Shown: in pieces, positions 12,350 to 23,014 of the stretch
Layout of the letters: every line of letters starts with the position of its first letter
Position numbering within the stretch: the stretch's first letter is position 1
Origin: Chloranthus sessilifolius
Taxonomy: Eukaryota > Streptophyta > Magnoliopsida > Chloranthales > Chloranthaceae
Assembly (NCBI GenBank): GCA_021018995.1
Contig: CM037586.1
Span: forward strand, 153,864,060 to 153,928,059
Length of the DNA stretch: 64,000 nucleotides
Reading direction: 5' to 3'
Program-made: the position numbers and the translations under genes
The notes under the pieces: generated by a model
The model's input: the letters and a program-made list of their open reading frames with translations, nothing else
Database searches by the model: none
Told to the model about the DNA's origin: nothing

Positions 12350-13489
12350 AAGTGACATATGTTGTTTTATAATCATTTAACAATATTTTAACTAAAGTTA
12401 TCTTTGTTTTTAAAAAAGTAGGTAACCTTTTGAAATACCATTTGTGTGACCACGCGAGTGTCAGAACTCCACCAACTCATCTCCTTTCCACTAAAGGGTG
12501 CCAAGGCTTCTCTCCCAGGGTTCTAGCGCTTTGCTATCGGGGTGCTAGCGTATCGCTATCGAGGTGTCAACGCTTCTTTCTCGGGGTTCGAAAAAAAAAT
12601 AGCGTGTCAGCGCTTTACTATCGGGGTGTTAGCGTTTCGCTACCGGGGTGTCAACGCTTCTCTCCCGGGATGCCAACACCTCCCTACCAGGGTGTCAGCG
12701 CTTCGCTATCCGGGTGCCAACGCTTCACTACAGGGTACAAAATAAATAAATAAATTCAGGGTGCCAATGCCTTGCTATCGGGGTGGCAGCACTTCACTAC
12801 CAGGGAGCCAACACCTCGCTATCAAGGTGCCAACACCTCACTACCGGCGTGCAAAAAAGAAAAAAATCGGGGTGTCAGTGTCTCGCTATCAAAGTGTCAG
12901 CGCTTCTCTCCCGGGGTGTATGTGCTTCGCTATTGGGTGGTGCTAAAAATCGATACCATGCACGAGAGAGTAAAAAAATAAAAATAAAAGGTGCCTTGCT
13001 CGGGATATCAGCGTTTCGTTATCGGGGTGCAAAAATAAATAAATAAATAAAATAGTGTTAGCACCTCGCTATCGAGGTGCTAGGCAGCCAGCGCTAAGCT
13101 ACCGGAGAGCCTAAAAAAAAAAAAATAAATAAATAAAACTGGGGTGTCAACGCCTCGATATTGAGGTGAAACGCTTCTCTCCCAAAGTGTCAGCGCTTCA
13201 CTACCGAGGCGCCCAACACTTCGCTACTAGGGCCCACATATTTTAGTACAATATACCTGAAAAAAGTAAGTTTAATACTTTCTTAGAAAAAGGGAGAGAG
13301 AAAAGAAAATGACTTCTAAAAAAGTCAAGTATTAAGGTTGACAGGGAATATAACTTTAGAAGTTTTAATCCTAGTTAGTAAAGTGGTGTCCTATGTCACC
13401 CATCACCTCACAAAAAGGCACTACGTGTCTTGCCCATATCAATAGGCGCAGAGATATATCCCTACACCCGAGCCTATATAATTTTTTTG
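12350..13489. repeat. 1.1-kb unit with 22-bp minisatellite core
   Basis: A 5' flank (12350-12490) leads into an array of 22-bp units, clearest at 12630-12740, where consecutive units read GGGGTGTCAACGCTTCTCTC and close variants. Interrupting A-rich runs occur near 12600, 12735, 12855 and 13035. The 3' flank (13240-13489) matches 10398-10640. The unit restarts at 13490, so copies are arranged in tandem. Confidence 0.85.
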
Positions 13490-13700
13490 TGAAGTGACTA
13501 GTATTACTTTATGATCATTTAATCACGTTTTAACTAGGGTTACTATTATTTTTTAAAAAATAGATAATTTTTTTAAATACCCTTTGTTTGTCCACATAAG
13601 TGTCAGAACTCTATTAACCCACCTCTTTTTCACTAAAGGAGTGCCAATGCTTATGTCCTGAGGTACCAGCGCTTCGTCATAGGGGTGAAAAAAAAAAAAA
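13490..13700. repeat. Truncated next copy of the 1.1-kb minisatellite unit
   Basis: 13490-13640 repeats the 5' flank of the previous unit (tgatcatttaat, agtgtcagaactc, ttttcactaaaggagtgcca). After about two minisatellite units it breaks off in a poly-A/T run. Confidence 0.8.
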
Positions 13701-13888
13701 AAATTTTTTTGCTAAAGATCATATGTGTCCCTTAAAATTCAATATCTACAGTTTGGATTGGTAGAAAACCAAAAAAACCTGCTTAGAGTGACAAATGATT
13801 AATAGGGCGTGGTCACATGCATGATAAGAATTACCTTATGAGGGAAAATTATAAATGGTGGACAGTTTTTGATAGATAATATTGGTGG

Positions 13889-14050
13889 ACAGTTTTTTAT
13901 GGGCACTGTTGCAGACAGCTTACGTGACACAACGTTAGTGGCTGTAGTGCTTGAGCCCTAAAGTGGTTGTAGTGCTTGAGCCCCACTATGCGTGCTGCCA
14001 ATCATATTGTGTCACACAAGCTGTTTGCAAAATTGTTTATAAAAAATTAC
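13889..14050. mobile_element. MITE with about 42-bp terminal inverted repeats
   Basis: Left TGCAGACAGCTTACGTGACA pairs with right complement TGCAAACAGCTTGTGTGACA, and pairing continues outward through the ttttttat blocks. It belongs with the smaller copy at 11403-11535. A short internal duplication (gtagtgcttgagccc) is present. Confidence 0.8.
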
Positions 14051-14107
14051 CCTGTACAACACTGCCCGCTTATGAATTATAAAAACTTTTACCTCATCAA
14101 TTTTGAT

Positions 14108-14338
14108 CAGGGGCGTAGCCAAGAATTTTTGTCGATGGGGGCTATAAATGATAAAAAAAATCATACCTAATAGAAACTCCAGAGTTAAATGGGGACTTGA
14201 GCCGATTTGGGGGCTTCTACATTATAGATTTAGGGGCTTATATACAAGCAAAGGTTGTATAAGAACCACACTTAATAGAAACTCTAGAGTTAAATGGGGG
14301 CTTGAGCCCCCACACCCCTCTATGGGGCTACGCCGGTG
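14108..14338. mobile_element. hAT-type MITE with exact 8-bp target duplication
   Basis: The 231-bp element begins CAGGGGCGTAGCCA and ends GGCTACGCCGGTG. ATTTTGAT flanks it on both sides (14100-14107, 14339-14346). An internal block, aatagaaactccagagttaa, occurs twice. Eight-bp duplications and CA-GGCGTAGCC ends are typical of hAT non-autonomous elements. Confidence 0.92.
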
Positions 14339-14449
14339 ATTTTGATGCTTTAGGTTGATAATTCAACCCCTAGTTTGAATGGTGGATTAATAAAGCGTGG
14401 GCCTCGTAAGGTTAACAAACTTATCAAACTACTTTTAATTACTGGCGCA

Positions 14450-14815
14450 TATTCGATTAACTGAATGGAACCGAAATAAAAAATTTCGATTTTCGGTTCA
14501 ATTCAGCCTAAATCAAAACCGAACAGAAATGATTCAATTGCGATTTTGGTTAACCGATTTTTCAGAAAATCATAAACGAAACCGAACCAAAATTGAAAAA
14601 ATCGGTTCGGTTCGAGTCGGTTTCCTTTTCTTTTATTTTTTATTTTTTCGGTTTTTGTTTCATTGTTGGGTTGGTTTTCCAAACCTACCAAACAATTTTT
14701 GGTTTTGGCCATGCAAACCAAAACCCAACCAAGTGGGAATTGTTTTGGTTTTGGATTGGTTTCGGTCTGGTGGGGCCGATTTTTCAATCGGTATCTTAAT
14801 TTTAAGTTTTAACCA
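14450..14815. repeat. ggttcggtt / aaccgaa-rich repeat
   Basis: The segment is dominated by aaccgaa and ggttcgg words on both strands, giving open frames on both strands that are compositional. It resembles the element families at 46515-46972 and 53240-53590, but no clear termini are found. Confidence 0.45.
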
Positions 14816-14832
14816 CCAATGTCTATCATAAG

Positions 14833-15345
14833 TTTTTTTTTTTTTTTTTTGATGAAAAACGGAGTTTTAATTGATATCAACAGGGAGAATACAAAGAGAC
14901 TAGGAGAGGAGGGACGGCCTCCATCCAAACCTGAAAGGCACTACAATTTTTTCCAAGCTCCGCTAAAGAGTGTGCAAGCTCATTGGCTTCCTTGTTCACA
15001 TGTTGGCATCTAGCCTAGTTGAAAAGAGGTAGTAAGAGTTTTATATCCATTACTAGCATCGAAAGTGTTGATAAATCATTAAGAGGGTCATTAATCAGGT
15101 TAACCGCATTCATAGAATCACTCTCTATAACAAGGGAGAGGATCCCTACATCTCTAACTAATTTCACACTATGAAGGATTGCAAGTAGTTCAACTTGGAG
15201 GACACTTCCAGCATTATCAACACCATTTATCATTGAGGCTTGGACTCTTCCATCGCACCCACTCCAACACGATATCCCTACTGGCTCCAAGCTCCATCAA
15301 CATTGATATTATCTTCTAAGGGCCTAACATCCATGAAAGCCATCT
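14833..15345 (-). mobile_element. 5'-truncated L1-type LINE, 3' end with RNase H remnant
   Basis: Read on the minus strand, a frame at 15290-15015 carries the LINE-type RNase H pattern (INVDGAW upstream, then ELLAILHSVKLVRD and IESDSMNAV). It ends in a poly-A tail seen as an 18-T run at 14833-14850. The 5' end stops near 15345, as expected from incomplete reverse transcription. An early frame change separates VDGAW from the main frame. Confidence 0.8.
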
Positions 15346-15417
15346 TTTTATGGAGTTAGGTTGGATAAAAGATTGGCCAAATCAGCAGACATTTAAATGC
15401 TTTTTAATTTTAAAATT

Positions 15418-15420
<3 letters not shown>

Positions 15421-15490
<70 letters not shown>
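15421..15490. repeat. AT microsatellite
   Basis: About 70 bp of pure TA dinucleotides. Confidence 0.97.
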
Positions 15491-15495
<5 letters not shown>

Positions 15496-15814
15496 AAAAA
15501 TTGTAGAGGCATTTAGGATATTTTGTCCGGCTGATATTTGACCTGTTTGACATGATTTTCAACCCTATATTAAATCGTGGGGGATATATATTGACTCGGA
15601 TGGGACCTAACCCGACACATATCGGCCAATATGCATGGGATATGGCCAATATTTAATACCATGGTTCTAAACTTGAAATGATGAGTGAATAATGGTGTTT
15701 AAATGATCTTTCATCAATCAAGATTAAAGTACGCTTTATTATTATACCATGCCATGTGTCGCACATCCGTGATCAATCTAAGTAGTCTTAGAGGCCGCCT
15801 ATTAAGGGAAGTTT

Positions 15815-16450
15815 AAATTTTTTTTTTGTTATTGTTTATTGAGTTTTTAGCATTTACCCGTATTTGCACTCTGCCTCTCATTTTTCACTTATTTACATTG
15901 GGGTCCCTCGTTTTGTGTTTCCTTTACTTAGTACACTCTACTACAGTGACAAATCAATCATTGACTATTAAAAAATTAAACTTTGGCTGCTTTGAATAAG
16001 ATGATGGAGATCATTTTTCACCATCATACTCTACCCAATGAATCTTGAGATAAGGAGGCTATCGTCAGGCAGTCAGATTTTGATTTTATTTGGCAGATAA
16101 TACAAAAAGTGATTATGATCATAGGTTGACATCAAACATGGTTCTTGGATTAATATGCGTGTCATGTGAATCAAAATCCGATCGTCTGATGGTACACTCA
16201 TGATCTCAAGATTCATTGAATAGAAAATTATGGTAAAAATTAATCTCCATCATCTAATTCCAAGCAATCAAAGTTTAGTTTTACAATACTCAATGATTGA
16301 TTCGCCACTGTAAAGGGCAAAATGTAAAGGAAACACAAAAGTATGAACCGCAGAATAAATAAGTGAAACACGAGGGGACAAAGTGTAAATATGACATATC
16401 ATAGGGGGTAAATGCAAAAATCCTTTGTTTATTAATTGGAAGTTTAGAAC
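15815..16450. mobile_element. Large foldback MITE, copy B of the 'gatctcaagatcatgg' family
   Basis: Arms of about 300 bp pair over their full length: gcatttacccgtatttgcac, tttgtgtttcctttac, caatcattga and gctgctttgaataagatgat on the left have complements on the right. The inner half equals the shorter copies elsewhere, so this copy has an extra outer arm. Confidence 0.75.
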
Positions 16451-17784
16451 ATCTAAGCGCATCATCCAAATTGAATCATCCAAGCAAACACCTTTAATAT
16501 TAGCCTTTAAAGAACTTAGAACAAACCCTTGAGTGCACACTATGGATGGTTCAAATCACTCAAAATGTGTAATTTTTAGGCACATTGTCATTCACTTTCA
16601 CGGTTTAAATTACTCATATCTGACACCTTTAATGGGGTAAGATCATTTATTAAATCACATAAATGGGCTAGAGCTCAAAAACCTCATCAACAAAATTTTT
16701 TTTTATCACCACCATCATCATCATCTTATATTATCTATTTGAGTTCAGCTTTAGAAGTCGTATATATATATATATATTTTTTAATATCCTAGATATCCAA
16801 GCCTCGTAGAGCACCGGCCTTATTTCATAGGCACATGCGCACCTGAAGTTAGCACATAACAGTAAGCACATAAAGAGAGGAGGGGATTCGAACTCAACTT
16901 TACAAGTCGAATTTCTTTACTCAATTTTATTTAGGGGTGAAATTTAGTCCTCCAAAGTCCACTAACCCTGCTATTTCATCTGGGCTTGTAAGAGACACAT
17001 TGGTTCATGATAGGGAAACAATTCCACATGGTGCTCTTTCTATTCAAGAGTGCACAAGTACTTTTATGTGGTATAGATGGCTAGCTCAACCACTGTTGTT
17101 AGTGCCCAGGACCAACTATATACTCTGCATATTGCACATCATCCCTAACAAGTACACCAAAAGCCGTGTGCATATTCACACCATATACTTCTAATCCGAT
17201 GGTATCTTCACCACCTTATTTTAAGCTCTTCCACTTCTCCATTTTATATTACAATTTAGCAAGAACTAATATTTTTTTGGCACCACATTCCGAACAGATC
17301 TAGTTGATTGATTCCACAAGTGGTTGGGAAAGTGAATGTTTTATTTGGTGTTGTCCATAGAGACCCAAAATGGGTCTTAATGATTAAGACCTCAATTAAA
17401 GAACCTAAAATACTTTATGACTGACAATTCATGAAAAAAATTAAGAGAAATTATAAAATCTAGACAAATCTTTGGCAGCAGGCTTAGAGGGTGAAATTAC
17501 CATTTTACCCTTTGTCTGTGTCTGGAATTTATCTGGATTTAAGCGTCTGAGACATAACATTCCTAAAAAATTAACATGAAAAATGACTCTCCTCGATGTT
17601 TGGTTAAGATAGCGCTCTTGCAATCCTACTATTCGGCTACTCGGTGTCATATGGTGCACATTATTAATAATCCAATTCATCTAAATGACGTGTCATCATT
17701 TGAACTTATAACAATCTATTATTAAAGTTTTTCGTTATTCCCATCAAAGATTATAAAAGGATTAATGAGCTATTACCAAATTCA
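16451..17784. other. Non-coding stretch
   Basis: AT-rich DNA with a TA run near 16760-16780. No gene, element terminus or long repeat is identified. Confidence 0.5.
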
Positions 17785-17864
17785 AAATTTTGGCATTTGA
17801 TTGGCAATTCAGTTACCTCTATTTTACTTGGTTATCTTAATAGATCAAACTCATTAGAAAATTA

Positions 17865-18840
17865 AAAAATTTACCTGATCGACCCTGTCAGATACATCTT
17901 TCCTGTCAGAAGCCCTATAATTTTGCCTTTACTCAAACTGACCAGTTGAGAGCCTAGCCGACCCTAAGGATAGCAAAAAGTCCAAATTACCCTCTTTCTT
18001 TAACACACAAAATCATCATCTTCTTCCTCATTTTAATCTACTACAGTTTTTAAAAAGTCAGAGGTGGCAAAGGTGACGGCGTCTTCTCCTCAGTCTAATT
18101 TACTTCGATCTGCTATTTGGATCGACCCAGATACACATTTTTCGTCAGAGACTATAGCAGATTAAAATGAGGAAGAAGAGGATACACCTATATAATTTAA
18201 AATTTAAAATATTTATATTTTTCTATATTTACGCGATGTGAAACATGATCTATGTCGTCTGATTTGAAGGCCACAATATAAAATCGATAATGCCAAAGAT
18301 AAATATGAAAAAAAGGCGATATCGACTCTGTACACAGTCTATATCGACTCTATACATAGTCGGCACCGACCATTTTAAGAGTCGCCAACGACTGTTTACA
18401 GAGTCGCCATCGACTGTAAAAAAAAAAAATTCTTTTTTTTTATACAGTCGATGCCGACTCTGTAAACAGTCATTGGCGACTTTTAAAATGATCGGTACTG
18501 ACTGTGTTAAGAGTCGCCATCGATTGTTTAAATTTTTTTTTTTTTTTTTTAAAAGGCGATATCGCCTTTTTTGTGTCTATCTTTGGCGCCATCTATTTTA
18601 TTATGTGACCTTCAAATCAGACGGCATAGATCCAATTTCACATCGCGTAAATATAGAAAAATATAAATATTTAAAATTTTAAATCATGTAGAATGAAAAG
18701 AAGTGTAAGAAGGAGTATTTTGGACTTTTTGTGCTAGCTGAAAATGGCTTGGCTAAAAGCTAGTCGGTTTAAGTAAAGGTGAAAATATAGGGCCTCTGAC
18801 GGAAAATGTGTATTTAACAGGGTCGATCCGATAAATTTTC
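17865..18840. mobile_element. Foldback Mutator-like element with 22-bp arrays, inserted in the LINE
   Basis: TAGAAAATTA flanks the element (17855-17864, 18842-18851), and removing it restores the LINE frame. Arms of more than 400 bp pair: AAAATTTACCTGATCGACC on the left against AAAATTTATCGGATCGACC on the right complement, continuing through aaaaagtcc, tatttatatttttctatatt and aaaggcgatatcg. The centre (about 18310-18535) carries 22-bp units in opposite orientation on each side. The left arm has an extra palindrome (18022-18180) with ends cttcttcctcattttaatct. Long inverted arms and a 9-10 bp duplication fit Mutator-like elements; there is no transposase. Confidence 0.85.
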
Positions 18841-20218
18841 CTAGAAAATTATAACAACACCCACATTGTTTTAATTCCGAAAGTTAGAAACAAAAAAAAA
18901 TGACAGAATTTAAACCAATAAGTCTATGCAATGTGACTTACAAAATTATTGCAAAAGCCATTGCTAATAGATTGAAGCCTATATTGCCCAATGTTATCTC
19001 TACGCCTTAAAGTGCTTTCGTACAAGGACGACTTTTCACTGATAATGTGCTCACAACATTTGAAATTTTACACTTTTTAAAAACAAAAAAGTATGGATAT
19101 TAAAGGAAGAGTTTTGTGCTTTTAAATTGGACATGAGTAAGGCGTATGATTGCGTAGAGTGAGTTTTTATTGAAAAGGCCCTTAATAAATTGGGATTTCA
19201 TAAGAGAATTATTAATCTCATTATGGCTTGTATCACCACAGTTTCTTATTCCTTCAAAATCAATGGCAATGTGGTAAGCAAGTTGAAGCTGACGCATGGT
19301 ATTAAGCAAAGAGTCCCTCCTTCTCCTTACCTACTTATTTTATGTGTTGAAATTTTATCATCTCTCCTCACTAATGCCAACCAATGCAGGCAAGATACCC
19401 AGTATTACAATATGTAGAGGAGCTTAGAAGATCCACTTTTTTTTCTTTTTTTTGCAAATGATAGTCTCATGTACTCAAAGGCATTAGTGGAATAAATTTC
19501 TACAACTCATGGGATCCTCAAAGAATACGAGGATGCATCCGGTCAAAGAATTAACTTTGAGAAATCGCCCATCACCTTTAGTCGGAATGTTGATACCACA
19601 CAGAAAAATACAATCATGGGGATTCTTAAAGTCCGGGAAGCCATGAATTATGAACGTTATCTTGGGGTTTTTTGCGTCATCGAAAGAACTAGAAAATGCA
19701 TTATTGAATGGATCAAAGATCGGGTGTGGAGGAAAATTCAAGAGTGGAAGGAGCAATTGTTGTCTCGGGCCGACAAAGAAACTGTTATTAAAGTTGTTGC
19801 ACAATCTATCCCAACATATGTAATGTCTTGTTTCAAACTCCTTAAATCTTTACTCTCTGAAATAGCGTCCCTAATCTCTAAGTTCTGGTGGGGAAACAAC
19901 AACAAAGAGGCTTTAGAAAGCATGGGGGACTAGGCTTTAGAAAGTTGGAAGCTTTCAGCACTGCTATGCTTGCAAAGCAATGTTGGCGAATCATGTTTAA
20001 TCCTCACTTCTTGATCCATTCACCACTTAAGGCTAAATATTTTCCATCAACATCTTTTCTGCAAGCGAAAAAGGGATCCAACCCATCATTTACCTGACAA
20101 AATCTGCTCTCAGCCCGAGATGCTCTTGAAAATGGCCTCATCTAGAGGGTGGACAATGGTGGCGCAATCAACATATGGAAGGACCGATGAATCCCCCGTC
20201 CATCAACTTATAAGATTA

Positions 20219-20620
20219 TGTAATATTCCCAAATCAGATAGGGAAAAGTCCTAATCCAAGGCTATATGTGATTGCGGACACTACATGCCAAGACGCGTTT
20301 TGGGTGGGGACTTAAGCCCATGCCATAAACAAAATCAGGGCGAGGACCTAAGCCCAAAACCGAACAATATTGTGGCATGTGGGTCTGGGTCGTCACAGAA
20401 TGGTATCAGAGTTGAAGACGACTCTTCTATAAGGTGGGAGGCTGTAATAGTCCCACATTGGATAGAAAAAAGTCCTGACTTTGTGCTATATGTGATTGCG
20501 AGCACTACATGTCATGGCGCATTTTGGGTGGAGACTTAAGCCCATGCCAGAAACAAATCAGGGCGAGGACCTAAGCCCTGAACCAAACAATATTGTGGCA
20601 TGTGGGTTTGGGTCATCACA
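20219..20620. mobile_element. TRIM (miniature LTR retrotransposon) inserted in the LINE
   Basis: Two LTRs, 20219-20397 (179 bp) and 20443-20620 (178 bp), begin TGTAAT and end CACA. A primer-binding site TGGTATCAGAG (complementary to initiator tRNA-Met) lies at 20401 and a purine tract aaggtgggagg just before the second LTR. The internal region is only 45 bp. GATTA duplicates at 20214-20218 and 20621-20625. It codes for nothing and needs reverse transcriptase from elsewhere. Confidence 0.95.
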
Positions 20621-21830
20621 GATTATCACTTCAATAGATTATCACTTCAATTCCGAACAATGATATTCAAATGGTGACCCAACTCATACATTACTAGGAA
20701 CGTACTTGAAATATGGAGGTGCTCAGAAATAATTTCATGGAAGACGATCTCACAACCATCTTGGTTGTCCCTGATCGGCTGGCTTGGGTGCACAATCTGA
20801 AGGGCAAGTTTATGGTGAACAGTGCATATAATGTCATTGCAAGCGAGGACCAAAGGACTCAAAATCATGGTGGTGTAAGTACGAGCCAGACAAGAGTATT
20901 ATAGAAGGAAAATTGGCAATGTTATATACCTAACAAATAAATTTTTTTGCATGGAGGGCAGCAAAGAACATTCTTCCTGTGTAGGCCACTTTGGAAATTT
21001 TTTTTTACATAAATGACATTAACTATGAAATTTGTGGCAAGGAGATGGAAAACCTAAATCACGCTTTGAAGGATTGTGATTAGGTAGGCAAAGTTTGGTT
21101 TGCAATCTCTCTTGGTGGGAGGGCCCATCTAGCACAAAATTGCAGCTTCACATAATGGGCAGAACAATTTATAAAGGAGTAAGGGAGGAGGTTATCAGCC
21201 TTTTCTTCACAACTGCCGGGGCTATATGAAATTGTAGGAACAAGATAGTGTATGGACAAAAGATTGCAGCTCCTATGAGTACGACGTCCTTTGCTGCAGT
21301 GTACCTTCACAAGTTTGTGGAAGCTAATAACAAAATCCCCAGAGTCAGGGTGATGTAGTAATTGGTAAAACTTCACAATGGAAACCTCCTCTCCAAGGAG
21401 CATATAAACTCAATGTTGATGGTGCATGACACAAAAATTCCAAACGAGCTAGGTTGGGTGTCATTATCCGTGATCATGGTGGTAATCCAATAGCATCCAT
21501 GACGCGTAGAGTGGACAATGTTATAAGTGCTGAGCATGAAGAATTTCTTGCTGCGTATGAAGTCTTAAATGGGCTAAGGAGATTGGGTTCTAGAATATAA
21601 TCTTTGAAGGCGACGCGAGCTCTGTTATCAGAGCCATTGATGATATGAATGACAATGACTCCTTACTTGGAGGGTTCGCTCACTTGATTCATATGGAGTC
21701 CAAAAACTTTATCTCCTTCGTATGTCAACATGTGGATGGCTTAGCCAAGGACTCAATTTGGAAATGGTTACAATTTGGATGGAAGACGTTTTGAAAGCAT
21801 TGTACCTTTTGTCTCTTTTAACATTAGTGA

Positions 21831-22384
21831 ATGAAATGCAGTTTCTTCTCTAAAAAACAATAGATTATATCTATTAATTTGGATTACTTCCAACGTATAA
21901 TATAGCCTCTAAAATGTTATTATGCTGTTATTTAATAGGGATAATGGCTCTTGGTTGACATTTTATCTGTTGACATTTTATCTTATATCATTAAACATGG
22001 ACTTTCAATCTCACACCATTGAAGTGTAATTATCATTATGCCTTGTGATGAACATCCATAATTAATCTAAATTATCCAAGTGACAATATATCATTGAAAA
22101 ATATTATAGTCAAGAGAAATATGCCTATTAGTAGATGTGAACCATTGGATTGATGAACTTTAATATCAACCCTTATAGCTAGAAGTAACGGCTGATATTA
22201 AAGTCCACAAATAGAATGGCTTAATCTCCTTAAAACACCATTTTTGAGGTTCCTGATTTGATCATTGCTACATTGGGCTTAAGTCAATCCCCTCCACCAT
22301 TTTTAAGAAATGCATGAATAGTTTTTAGCACCAAATTATTGAAAGAACATTTTATAAGATATTACATCTCCGATCGTCTTACAA
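21831..22384. other. Non-coding stretch after the LINE
   Basis: No gene or clear repeat is seen. A short repeated ttgacattttatct occurs near 21955-21985. Confidence 0.5.
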
Positions 22385-22635
22385 CCAAGGTATCAAAAAT
22401 CAGTCGATACCGATACGTATCGGTTTCTTGGAAACCGATATGTATTGGCCTAATGTGGATTGGTTTTATAAAATGTGTCACTGATATAATAATAAAATAT
22501 ACTTTATTAGTGTAAGATCAAACACATATTTTTATGTTGAAAGATATTTAAAACATGTTTTTCATTTCACGCCTATCAATAAGACGTATCGGTCATGTCC
22601 GAGATGTCTCGGATTTCCGAGATTTTGAACCATGG
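22385..22635. mobile_element. Diverged 'cgatacgtatcgg' MITE copy
   Basis: Begins ccaaggtatcaaaaatcag and ends ttttgaaccatgg in inverted relation, with cgatacgtatcgg near the left end. The target duplication is not clear. It lies a few hundred bases upstream of the OBERON-like coding start. Confidence 0.6.
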
Positions 22636-23014
22636 TTAGGACTAAGGAGTGCAAGGTGGGTGCCGTTGCAATCTTAGTGGGTGCAAATAGAGCTATCGTG
22701 TGGTCAACCAAAATGGGATCGGAAAAACAAGGCAGGCACAGAGGCGTCTTATCGTAATTAAGCTAAAAAGCAGTGGCAAAACAGTAAACTTGCAAAAATC
22801 GCTTTTTCAATAAGCGTGTAAACGCTGAGAAACTCTTCCCGTTGGGGAGATGGCGATCTGACAAGAAGGGACTTCGAGGACGAAAGAGAAGACGAAAAAA
22901 ATCAAGCACAAGGGGATTCGAAGCATAAAAAAAGAAAAGAGTAATCTTTGAACGAATTCTCTGTTTATTCCTCTTTTTACCGTTAAGTTTCGATTTCTCT
23001 GCCGTATTTTCATC
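22636..23014 (+). promoter_or_regulatory. Promoter and 5' leader of the OBERON-like gene
   Basis: A purine-rich leader precedes the coding start. A three-codon upstream reading frame (ATG at 22850, stop at 22861) would be in the mRNA if transcription starts before it. No other ATG intervenes before 23015. The transcription start cannot be placed. Confidence 0.4.

Larger units (their letters stand above)
17785..21830 (+). pseudogene. L1-type LINE ORF2, decayed and interrupted by two insertions
   Basis: Joined across insertions, the + strand reads as plant L1 ORF2. FWHLIGNSV stands before the foldback insertion and THIVLIPKV, then [14 protein letters not shown] (reverse transcriptase start), after it. 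SAFVQGRL, the active-site box read as FANDSLMY (19454-19475, usually FADDS), and KFWWG follow. The linker LAWVHNLKGKF and an RNase H start LNVDGA at about 21410 come last. The Asp-to-Asn change and many stops (for example TAA after ISTP near 19007, TAA after YGY near 19098) show it is inactive. The endonuclease part is missing. Confidence 0.9.

Noticed and set aside
12101-12383. Open frames of alternating Tyr-Ile at 12101-12383, 15410-15649, 25625-25913 and 47805-48143
   Set aside because: They are translations of AT/CA/CT microsatellites with no other protein character.
9752-13046. Several open frames of 60-107 codons rich in YRGV/CQRFSPG-like repeats
   Set aside because: They follow the 22-bp minisatellite in several frames at once; unit length is not a multiple of three and no start context or conservation supports them.
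9942-13700. CRISPR-like array
   Set aside because: Units are contiguous 22-bp repeats without unique spacers, and the genome is eukaryotic.
14503-14831. Overlapping open frames on both strands
   Set aside because: Produced by aaccgaa/ggttcgg composition; both strands are equally open.
18290-18682. 130-codon open frame MPKINMKKRRYRL…
   Set aside because: It runs across the palindromic centre of the foldback element and repeats with its 22-bp units.
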